DNA of 18,536 nucleotides from Bacteroidales bacterium (GTDB taxonomy: Bacteria > Bacteroidota > Bacteroidia > Bacteroidales > UBA4181). Below the pieces are notes generated by a model. That model searched no databases. It saw nothing but the letters and a program-made list of their open reading frames with translations, and was not told where the DNA came from. Below, one piece after another: positions 9,301-14,539 of this stretch. Every line of letters starts with the position of its first letter. Positions within the stretch are counted from its first letter, which is position 1. The stretch is taken from NCBI GenBank assembly GCA_031259205.1, contig JAIRLS010000234.1, positions 1 to 18,536 on the forward strand, written 5' to 3'. Position numbers and translations under genes: made by a program.

Positions 9301-9397
9301 TATCGCTCAACATTTGCAGGTATTCCTTGTCGCGTGCAAGCAGGGATACCTGTTTTTTCAGGGAAGAATTTTCGTCTTTTAGCTGTTGAAGATTCAT
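6389..9397 (-). CDS. Sensor histidine kinase, 4xPAS-HisKA-HATPase-pseudoreceiver
   Basis: This 1002-aa soluble kinase is paralogous to, and convergent with, the 1903-aa kinase (ends 165 bp apart). Domains by eye: short coiled coil 1-25; PAS 28-150; PAS 163-285; coiled coil 287-360; PAS 362-485; PAS 513-628; HisKA 641-710 with His652 in SHEIRTPINGI; HATPase 757-870 with NLTGNAIKFT, DTGCGI and GGTGLGL. A receiver-like tail spans 892-1000. In the tail the phospho-acceptor position is Gly943 (motif VLAGYDIL), the second acidic residue of the N-terminal pair is lost (LIAES), and the conserved Lys is Glu in VEP. Compared with the larger kinase it lacks the PocR domain and the PAS-GAF-PAS block before the last PAS. 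The ATG at 9397 opens directly into the coiled coil. No response regulator lies beside it. Confidence 0.93.
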   Translation of the reverse strand: MNLQQLKDENSSLKKQVSLLARDKEYLQMLSDNFPGGVLFRFRPNFDESIGTFVYVGKSWKKMTNVSPEEAAANGRVVISKIHPDDILNYVGAIKTCLASRGSILCEIRYLYSRHVSRWFQVSMTAFLDQDEPETVQLNGFLIDITGKKEAELALLDQQKRIQSLGDNLPGGILFRFEMNLFTEQKTITYASKQWEDIMGFPIDESPNFDRVISHIHPDDRTSFINRIDRCISEKSMLNEEIRYCPAPDTAIWLQICCHPRIEDDTCIGDGYILDITRRKQTEQELDNYRLHLENLVKERTEKLEATLWELSSANNELVTANNELNSINEKIQIKNIQLKDEIDIRNKIFEQLKDSEEKFRNFIQQSLDGIFITDKNGIVLHWNEAQTRITKIPSEQATGKYYWDLLLAYLPPQKKTDPCYEKLKLHSLSCFDGDEQQQPIMNELPFYTSDGSVRYIQSSMFPVGFAENRLFGCIVRDITERKQTDMELERYRNQLEAIVEEKNHELVRSEAMYRQLTVASPDAVIMCHAGCVTRYMSPKAIELFGLKPDDDVRSIDIRKYVQAPTGLFEQLISGQSSYVPQIVMIRNDGSSFLGEISAAAVKDPDGTEVGILMVIRDITQRKQAETELVKAKEKAEESDKLKSSFLANMSHEIRTPINGIIGFLNFLQDEYVTPKRRQYYSGIIRESCTQLIQLIDDIVDIAKIESKQMVLNPVPFNLNYFMQELNRTCELYIRSKNREKLVVILDDRYLIENCMIYVDPKRLRQVLTNLTGNAIKFTDKGYVRFGYKPKAPGQLEFYVEDTGCGIPDEQLDVIFESFRQADLNNNRRYGGTGLGLAISRSIVRMLGGDISVYSEINLGSTFSFTVPYIPLSEEEIRTLEGKTAFRQEKQPTVLIAESAAVKRMFYVRLIANMGVTVLEAGNLQQWTEHLNGTKPVHSVLAGYDILQNDDMFSLLIRRGLPFTLIAADEEQAAALDRRQIPCIVEPVTVEKLNRVIPKPVM

Positions 9398-9549
9398 TGC
9401 CGATTCAATACATAGTAATTCAAAAAACGCATAAAAATACGCAATTATTATTCATAAACGTTATAAACATACAAAAAAACGATATTTTTTTTTCATTTGT
9501 CAAAATTTCTTTGTTTTTTTGCCGTGAAAAACCTTAAAATTCTTTGGTT
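9398..9549. promoter_or_regulatory. Divergent intergenic region between the 4xPAS kinase and frr
   Basis: These 152 bp are very AT-rich with long T runs on the + strand (9485-9493, 9511-9520). They must hold the start signals of both the minus-strand kinase and the plus-strand frr. I see no full TTTG-N20-TAnnTTTG promoter on either strand; the nearest for the kinase is TATGTTTA, with the last base off consensus. No gene is evident here. Confidence 0.4.
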
Positions 9550-10113
9550 ATGAATGAAGATGTTCAGTTGTATTTGGATGACGCCGCCGAAAAGATGGAA
9601 AAGGCATTGAAGCACTTATCGGCAGAATTGGCAAAACTTCGGGCGGGAAAAGCAAATCCGTCCATGCTTGACGGTATATTTATCGATTACTACGGCACAC
9701 CAACGCCTTTGCATCAGGTGGCCAACATCAATACGCCCGATGCACGCAGTATTGTAATCCAACCGTGGGAAAAAAAGCTCATCGGCGCTATTGAGAAGGC
9801 GATTTTTGCCGCCAACATAGGGCTGACGCCGGGTAACAACGGCGAAACCGTTCGCCTGAATATTCCCCCGCTGACGGAAGACCGCCGTAAAGGTCTGGTA
9901 AAACAGGTGAAAAATGAAGGCGAAAACGCCAAAGTCAGTATTCGCAACGCCCGCCGCGAAGCCATTGAAGAGTTCAAAAAACTTGGGAAAACGGGGCTTC
10001 CGGAAGACGTTGAAAAAGATGCGGAAGAAGACGCGCAAAAATTGACCGACAAATATTATAAAAAGGTAGAAGAAATTTTAGCCCGAAAGGAAGAAGAAAT
10101 CATGACGGTGTGA
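9550..10113 (+). CDS. frr: Ribosome recycling factor
   Basis: RRF works with EF-G to split post-termination 70S ribosomes in the cytoplasm. From ATG 9550 the product is 187 aa, the usual family length. Recognisable family features are the helix-rich N-terminus, the AELAKLRAGKANPSMLDGI block (about residues 26-44), IVIQPWEKKLIGAIEKAI, the NIPPLTEDRRKGLVKQVK block, and the charged C-terminal helix. A TTG two codons upstream (9544) is in frame, but ATG is preferred because the product then matches family length. There is no Shine-Dalgarno, as expected in this phylum. The gene commonly follows pyrH; here its upstream neighbour is a divergent sensor kinase, so its usual context is broken. Confidence 0.97.
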   Translation: MNEDVQLYLDDAAEKMEKALKHLSAELAKLRAGKANPSMLDGIFIDYYGTPTPLHQVANINTPDARSIVIQPWEKKLIGAIEKAIFAANIGLTPGNNGETVRLNIPPLTEDRRKGLVKQVKNEGENAKVSIRNARREAIEEFKKLGKTGLPEDVEKDAEEDAQKLTDKYYKKVEEILARKEEEIMTV

Positions 10114-10243
10114 AAATCCGTCCGAACACAGAATACATGATGAAGGTCGGCTTGGAAAAAAACCGGTAACGGCGCTTTCTCTGAAAAAGAAATTGCTGTA
10201 CGGGGAGTTTACAGGCTTTCTCGACATCTCAAACTACTTTAAA

Positions 10244-10858
10244 ATGAACGATATTCCAAAGACTGAAAAAGATTTCAGGCTGTTATTCGAGCAATACTAT
10301 CCGGCGCTTTGCGGTATTTCGCGCGGATATGTACGGGACAAAGCCGTTATTGAAGAAATTGTCAATGACGTCTTCGTGAAACTGTGGAATAACAGGATGC
10401 AAATCCAAATCCATACTTCCTTGAAAGACTATCTTTTCAAATCCGCCCAAAACGCTTGCATCGACTATTTGCGCACCGGACGGAAACACAAGCAGACAAC
10501 CTATATTGCAGAACATGAAACGGTGTGCCACACTTTGGCCGATCTGGGCGAAAACCCGCTGGAATATGTAGTAAGCAACGAAGAACAGCAACAGATACTG
10601 AACGCCATCGAGGAACTTCCCGAACGCTACCGCATGACTTTCCGGTTAGTCAGGCTGGAGGGGATGAGCTACGAAGAAGCAGCCCAAAACATGGAGATCA
10701 GCAAAAATACCGTTAAGTCGAACCTTCGGGAAGCGTTGTCCGTATTGAGGGAGAAACTGAAAAATCTGGCGGTCATATTCCTGATCATCCGCCTAACCGA
10801 AAGCGTTTACCGCCATGTAACGGGCGGTTTTCCGCACAACCGCCGCTCCTCGAAGTGA
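10244..10858 (+). CDS. ECF (sigma-70 family) RNA polymerase sigma factor
   Basis: This is a 204-aa ECF sigma factor of the type expanded in Bacteroidetes. Region 2 is visible at about residues 11-75 (LFEQYYPALCGISRGYV, then EEIVNDVFVKLW and DYLRTGRK). Region 4 is visible at about 115-170 (AIEELPERYRMTFRLVRLEGMSYEEAAQNMEISKNTVKSNLREAL), including the helix-turn-helix. The tail is hydrophobic then basic. The frame could extend upstream to 10193, but the ATG at 10244 places MNDIPKTEKDF directly before region 2 and is preferred. Family members usually precede a FecR-type anti-sigma gene and SusC/SusD transport genes. None is intact here: the next 550 bp hold a MITE-like element, a possible SusC-leader remnant and an opposite-strand tRNA. 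Its regulator may be lost or encoded elsewhere. Confidence 0.9.
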   Translation: MNDIPKTEKDFRLLFEQYYPALCGISRGYVRDKAVIEEIVNDVFVKLWNNRMQIQIHTSLKDYLFKSAQNACIDYLRTGRKHKQTTYIAEHETVCHTLADLGENPLEYVVSNEEQQQILNAIEELPERYRMTFRLVRLEGMSYEEAAQNMEISKNTVKSNLREALSVLREKLKNLAVIFLIIRLTESVYRHVTGGFPHNRRSSK

Positions 10859-10992
10859 AATCCCGGCGCAACATTAGTTTTTCATCATTTTCTTCCCTGT
10901 ATTCGGGTTGATGTATCCATTACAAGCGCAAAACTCGGTTAATTCTTTTTTTTGAGGCGCTATGAAAAACAATTCTTCTGACCTCCACTATA

Positions 10993-11023
10993 GCGCGAAG
11001 GCGCGAAGGCACGAAGGCACGAA
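10993..11023. repeat. Four tandem 8-bp units inside MITE copy 1
   Basis: GCGCGAAG occurs at 10993 and 11001, GCACGAAG at 11009, and GCACGAA at 11017. A single related stretch of the GCGAAGGCGC type is present in copy 2 near its own terminal repeat, so the array may have expanded in this copy. Confidence 0.8.
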
Positions 11024-11028
11024 TGTAG

Positions 11029-11047
11029 AGGCGCACGGCGTGCGCCT
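11029..11047. repeat. REP-like palindrome inside MITE copy 1
   Basis: AGGCGCAC, loop GGC, GTGCGCCT form a perfect 8-bp GC-rich stem with a 3-nt loop, preceded by GTAG. It resembles the short repetitive extragenic palindromes found in many bacterial genomes. It has no T run, so it is not a convincing terminator. Confidence 0.7.
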
Positions 11048-11272
11048 GAAAGCGCGAAAGCCATCCTTTGGAGAATGTGGAACATCCTGAAAGGACTTTT
11101 AAGAGGGATGAGAAGAAAGCGGGAAACAAAACACGGATGGAACAGTCCACTGACCCATAGCGCCTCAAAAAAGAATTAACGCAAAAACTCCCCTGTTTGC
11201 TGTTTAAATCAATACGACGAATTTATTTTATGCTAAAATTACAAACATCCTCCGGAGTTCAAAGGACGTCAC

Positions 11273-11368
11273 ATGAAAAAATTTTTTTATTGCGGAAAGA
11301 TACGAAAAAAAATCTGTCTCACGGTTAATGCTCTCCTTTTTAGGATGTCGCCTTTTAATCATGTTTAA
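11273..11368 (+). pseudogene. Possible remnant of a SusC-type TonB receptor leader
   Basis: A 31-codon frame starts ATG 11273 and stops TAA 11366-11368. It begins MKKFFYCGKIRKKIC then LTVNALLF, a basic start followed by a short hydrophobic run. This resembles the leader of Bacteroidetes SusC-like outer-membrane receptors, which often lie downstream of ECF sigma and FecR genes. The frame ends where a full signal peptide would continue. The sigma gene sits 415 bp upstream in the same direction. This is inference from position and leader style only; a free short peptide or chance is possible. Confidence 0.3.
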
Positions 11369-11410
11369 CCGTATCCGAGCCAAAAAACGGCTTGCCGGTT
11401 TCTAAAACAG

Positions 11411-11483
11411 TCGGGGTGATGTGACTCGAACACACGGCCTCTACGTCCCGAACGTAGCGCGCTACCAACTGCGCCACACCCCG
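11411..11483 (-). tRNA. tRNA-Pro (anticodon CGG)
   Basis: The minus strand folds into a complete 73-nt cloverleaf: acceptor CGGGGTG/CACCCCG with discriminator A; D stem GCGC/GCGC; anticodon stem CTACG/CGTAG with loop TTCGGGA (anticodon CGG); five-base variable loop; T arm GTGTG-TTCGAGT-CACAT. CCA is not encoded. It lies 51 bp beyond the end of ispD on the same strand and has its own -7 box. Confidence 0.96.
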
Positions 11484-11498
11484 CATTGAAAAAGTGCG

Positions 11499-11506
11499 CA
11501 AAGATA
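11499..11506 (-). promoter_or_regulatory. Bacteroidetes -7 promoter box for tRNA-Pro
   Basis: On the minus strand TATCTTTG matches TAnnTTTG, 15 bp before the tRNA 5' end. This places transcription start a few bases upstream of the mature tRNA. The -33 region is not a clear TTTG. Confidence 0.6.
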
Positions 11507-11534
11507 TAACTTTTTTTCTGTTTGACACTCCATG

Positions 11535-12269
11535 TTAATGATAATTTTGAAAATTGTTTTCTTTTTCCCATGATCTCCTAATGACGGCTTCTGCCGTTTT
11601 CAAATCGCAGGGGGCAGTTATTTTGATGTTTTCGCTGTTGCCTTCCGTCAGATGGATAGCGTGTCCTTTGTGTTCGAAAACCGAAGCGTCGTCGGTGAAG
11701 GCTGGCATATAGTCCTGTCGATATGCCTCTTTGAGGGCTGTCAGGCTGAAAACCTGCGGCGTCTGTATCAGCCTCAAGCGTCGGCGTTCGACGGGTCGGC
11801 TGCCGTTGTCCGACACCATCCGTACCGTGTCCGTTACGGGTATCGCCGGAACTGCGTTGCCGAACTGTTCCGCTTCACGGAAACATGCGTCAATGACGTT
11901 AAGGCTTACCAGCGGCCTCACTCCGTCGTGAACGGCTATCCATCCGTTGCCGGAGAGTGTTTCCAGACCGTTTTTTACCGAGTGGAACCGTGTTTTTCCG
12001 CCTGCGACAGTCCGGTGAGGAAGGGTAAAACCGTGTTTTTCGCATAATTGCTCCCAGAAAGGGATTTGCGTCACAGGCAACACTACCGTCACAGGCATGG
12101 TAGCGTCGTAGTGGGTAAAGATCCGTATCGTATGCATTAACAGTGGAATACCGCACAATTCAAGAAACTGTTTCGGTGTTTCCGACTGCATTCTGCTGCC
12201 GGAACCGCCGGCCACGACCAAGAGGTAACGGGTGGCTCGGACAGACGCAAAAGGTTTAGCGAAGGTCAC
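11535..12269 (-). CDS. ispD: 2-C-methyl-D-erythritol 4-phosphate cytidylyltransferase
   Basis: IspD makes CDP-methylerythritol from MEP and CTP in the non-mevalonate isoprenoid pathway. The 244-aa product shows the nucleotide-binding loop AGGSGSRM (residues 20-27), KQFLEL (33-38), VHDGVRP (113-119; the family usually has VHDAARP) and TPQVF. Length is normal for the family. The only start before the nucleotide loop is GTG at 12269, which overlaps the upstream gene's stop as GTGA, so translation is probably coupled. Its 3' end lies 51 bp before tRNA-Pro. Confidence 0.95.
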   Translation of the reverse strand: MTFAKPFASVRATRYLLVVAGGSGSRMQSETPKQFLELCGIPLLMHTIRIFTHYDATMPVTVVLPVTQIPFWEQLCEKHGFTLPHRTVAGGKTRFHSVKNGLETLSGNGWIAVHDGVRPLVSLNVIDACFREAEQFGNAVPAIPVTDTVRMVSDNGSRPVERRRLRLIQTPQVFSLTALKEAYRQDYMPAFTDDASVFEHKGHAIHLTEGNSENIKITAPCDLKTAEAVIRRSWEKENNFQNYH

Positions 12270-13027
12270 TCTACGGGCGGAAAATCGTCTTCCAATTCGG
12301 CGGCCGGATCCTCTTTTGCTTCGAGCGTTTTTTTGATTTCCTGTTCGCTCAATTCTTTCATGTTGGTCACAATGAATTCGGTGGACAGAAAGTTGCCGAA
12401 CTGGTTACATTCGTCGATGCCTTCACGGAACAATTGTGTAAGATCGGAACTGATAGGCACTACTACCCGCATAGTGGTGTAGTCATTCATGAAATTGACC
12501 TTTTCCAGTTCGCTGTTATGCCGTTTCAGGGCGTATTCCATCTCTTTCATAACAATTTTCTGCTGAAAGGGCTGTAAATCGCCGCCAATTCTGTTGATGA
12601 GAACTACAAAATATCTAAGTTTATGGCCTTTCCCTCCCAATCCGGTGGAGATAAATACCTGACGCCGGTCGAGCAGATGACTTTCCAGAAGGAGCCTGTT
12701 TTCCTGTAATGCCAATTGCGCCCATTCTTTCAATTCTTCTTCCGGCTGTTTGGCATACGCTTCTATAGCTCTGAAAATTTCGGGATTGGGGATTCCTGCC
12801 ATCTGAGTAAGCAGTGTTTTTTTTTCTTTCACAGGTAGATCGGCGTTCATTAATTCGTCTTTCCTGGCCAGAATTTCTTCATTTTTCTGTTTTCCGCGTA
12901 TTTTCCCGCATGCCTCAAAATACTGCATTTGTACGGCTACATCTACAGGTTCTTCCAGCAGACTGAAATTGTCTTCCATGCTTCCGAAAAAATCTTGAAT
13001 CTTTCTATAAACATTATCGTTATCCAT
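12266..13027 (-). CDS. Conserved-looking protein of unknown function upstream of ispD
   Basis: The 253-aa product is soluble, acidic and mostly helical by sequence, with no signal peptide or membrane segment. Visible features are an N-terminal helical part rich in Glu/Lys and a central segment EWAQLALQENRLLLES. This is followed by VFISTGLGGKGHKLRYF, whose glycine-rich loop is the most conserved-looking part. The tail is acidic (AAELEDDFPPVE). I do not recognise a named family. It is first in a two-gene unit: its TGA overlaps the GTG of ispD, and a good Bacteroidetes promoter lies just upstream. The start ATG 13027 lies about 25 nt from the predicted transcription start. Confidence 0.85.
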   Translation of the reverse strand: MDNDNVYRKIQDFFGSMEDNFSLLEEPVDVAVQMQYFEACGKIRGKQKNEEILARKDELMNADLPVKEKKTLLTQMAGIPNPEIFRAIEAYAKQPEEELKEWAQLALQENRLLLESHLLDRRQVFISTGLGGKGHKLRYFVVLINRIGGDLQPFQQKIVMKEMEYALKRHNSELEKVNFMNDYTTMRVVVPISSDLTQLFREGIDECNQFGNFLSTEFIVTNMKELSEQEIKKTLEAKEDPAAELEDDFPPVE

Positions 13028-13055
13028 GGCAAAAACTTTAGATGGTTTCGATTGT

Positions 13056-13087
13056 CAAAAGTACAATAAAATTATCATTCTACCAAG
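13056..13087 (-). promoter_or_regulatory. Bacteroidetes-type promoter for the unknown gene-ispD unit
   Basis: Minus-strand TACTTTTG (13056-13063) matches the TAnnTTTG -7 box. Twenty bases upstream is CTTG (13084-13087), close to the -33 TTTG. The predicted 5' leader before ATG 13027 is about 20-25 nt, leaving no room for a riboswitch. Confidence 0.65.
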
Positions 13088-13455
13088 TAATTATACTGCA
13101 TTTTTTTACGATGACGGTGAAATGATTTAATTTTCAAAAGAATATTCGACGGCGGCGGGGTGTATTTGACTGCGTCGATTTTCAATTCAAATTGTCGCTC
13201 AAGGAAGGGTACCGTTTTCCGTCCGGAAATTTAACGGTACGATCCGCGAAGAAGCAAGCAGATATTGAGTTATGCAGGATATTGACTGTTCTATTGCAAC
13301 CAAGCCTGTGCAAAGCCTGTTTATTCCGATACGGTTGCGACGCGGATCCGTTCATTTCCTCGATAAGTCCGCAGGCTGTCGGGTTACCGTCGAAGGCCTG
13401 ATGGCGTCGAACCGGAAAAAGGAGGGTTTTCGGGAACAAGTTTTTGAAAAAACGG
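13088..13455. other. Intergenic stretch without a recognised gene
   Basis: These 368 bp contain short open frames on both strands (for example minus 13182-13439, plus 13272 onward), none with a recognisable domain. The + frame from 13272 runs into the neighbouring MITE-like element. It may be decayed coding sequence, but nothing identifies it. Confidence 0.5.
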
Positions 13456-13654
13456 GGTTAATTCTTTTATTGCCGCGCTATTGGTCAGCGGGCTGTTCCA
13501 TCCGTGTTTTGTTTCCCGCTTTCTTCCAAAGCACGAAGTTTTTTACTTTGTGTTCCTTCTGCGACTTCGTGGTTAAAAAAAAGTCCTGAAAGGACGCCGT
13601 TGCACCGCTTCTGCGCCTTCGCCCTTTCATAGCACCTCAATAAAAGAATTAACC
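13456..13654 (-). mobile_element. MITE-like element, copy 2, inverted relative to copy 1
   Basis: The ends read GGTTAATTCTTTTATTG and CAATAAAAGAATTAACC, a perfect 17-bp terminal inverted repeat. Similarity extends inward to GCTAT next to each end. Total length is 199 bp. Positions 13493-13525 are identical, inverted, to 33 bases of copy 1. The middle differs from copy 1 and includes CTTCGTGGTTAAAAAA and a small GTCC-tgaaa-GGAC stem. No transposase and no clear target-site duplication are seen. It lies between the unknown gene-ispD promoter region and the 3' end of the methyltransferase gene. Confidence 0.75.
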
Positions 13655-13851
13655 AACCATCGCCCGTGACAGGTAAACAATCGCCGTTCAAATAGACAAA
13701 AAGTAATGACGGGAGCCTCATTGGCAGGAATCCGGAATCGGCTTGTCTTATAGCGGGAAAGGGACGTCTTCTTTTCATGACAGGGTGGATAGTGGATGGG
13801 GTTTTTGCGCATACCCCCCCCCTACCCTATTTTATGATGGGATCATCCCGT

Positions 13852-14538
13852 TCACGAGCGTTTTGTCCCTACGGCATACACATTTTTTCCAAAGAAAACG
13901 GAACAAAACGACAAGACCCGGTTCAGCGGGAAAATCATACGATCGTATAAGCGGAGAAACTTTCCGTTGATTTGTCCACTGCCGTTGTCGGTACATTTGA
14001 ACAGGAGAGCGGCAAAAAATCCTGTAATATCCGCATAAGCGGCCTTTTCCACCTGTATGCCTGCGTTTATCATTAACCGTACCAGCGTTATTTTGTTGTA
14101 TCTTCTGAAATGTCCTATTGACTGATCGAATGAAGAATACAACAGTTTGAAGGCAGGTACATATATCAGCATTTTTCCTCCCTGTCTGAGTTTTTTCGAC
14201 CACTGCGAGAGGGTTTCGGCGTCATTTTCGACATGTTCCAGTACGTTGAGCGCATAGATAAAGTCGATGCTTTCGTCGGCAATGTCATTTACCGAGGCCG
14301 TGACGGACAATCCTTTCCGCCTGATGTGATCCCGCAACTGTTCGTCCGGTTCGACGCAGGTCACACGGTAGCCTTTGGCAACGTTGACAGCGGCAAAAGT
14401 CCCGACGCCGGCGCCGATATCCATCATTGTTCCCTGCGGGGCATGTTTCAATATGAGCGATGACAGCCATGCGTTGTAGCGCTTGGCTTCGGTCATGATT
14501 TCCAGAACGCGGGCGCCGCTGTATTCTTTTTTTCCCAT
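13852..14538 (-). CDS. Class I SAM-dependent methyltransferase
   Basis: The 228-aa product has the Rossmann SAM-binding motif DIGAGVGTF (residues 40-48), the acidic ribose-binding EPDE (63-66), NVLEHV (98-103), and the GHFRRY motif (142-147) seen in methyltransferases of glycan and lipid clusters. The acceptor is unknown. Its ATG (14538) follows the membrane glycosyltransferase stop by one base (TGAAATG), so it is almost certainly co-translated with it. It is the last gene of a minus-strand run that begins with metK, the SAM synthase. A run of nine C (13814-13822) lies 30 bp past its stop. The family is sure; the role in surface-glycan methylation is inferred from neighbours. Confidence 0.9.
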   Translation of the reverse strand: MGKKEYSGARVLEIMTEAKRYNAWLSSLILKHAPQGTMMDIGAGVGTFAAVNVAKGYRVTCVEPDEQLRDHIRRKGLSVTASVNDIADESIDFIYALNVLEHVENDAETLSQWSKKLRQGGKMLIYVPAFKLLYSSFDQSIGHFRRYNKITLVRLMINAGIQVEKAAYADITGFFAALLFKCTDNGSGQINGKFLRLYDRMIFPLNRVLSFCSVFFGKNVYAVGTKRS

Positions 14539-14539
14539 T

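Larger units (their letters stand above)
10937..11180 (+). mobile_element. MITE-like element, copy 1, with terminal inverted repeats
   Basis: The left end (GGTTAATTCTTTT, then TTTTGAGGCGCTATG) is the inverse of the right end (CATAGCGCCTCAAAAAAG, then AATTAAC), giving imperfect terminal inverted repeats of about 26 bp. The 244-bp interior has no credible gene. A near-direct repeat flanks it: GCAAAACTC at 10928-10936 and GCAAAAACTC at 11181-11190, compatible with a target-site duplication of 9-10 bp. Positions 11113-11145 are identical, inverted, to 13493-13525 in a second element. It lies just downstream of the ECF sigma gene. No transposase is seen in the window, so it would be non-autonomous. 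Confidence 0.75.

Noticed and set aside
9544..9549. TTG two codons upstream as the frr start
   Set aside because: ATG at 9550 gives the standard RRF length and N-terminus.
10993..11023. 8-bp repeats as a CRISPR-like array
   Set aside because: Units are directly adjacent with no spacers and far too short.
10920..11168. Open frame on the minus strand sharing the peptide CSIRVLFPAFF with a + frame at 13272-13589
   Set aside because: The shared peptide is simply the translation of the 33-bp core of the two MITE-like elements; there is no other protein-like conservation.
13133..13230. A + frame reading FDGGGVYLTA, reminiscent of the integrase arm-binding motif DGGGLYL
   Set aside because: Similarity stops after about ten residues, the frame ends soon after, and no catalytic part follows; chance is likely.
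13814..13822. Run of nine C as a phase-variation tract
   Set aside because: It lies 30 bp beyond the methyltransferase stop and outside any promoter I can place, so length changes would have no clear effect.
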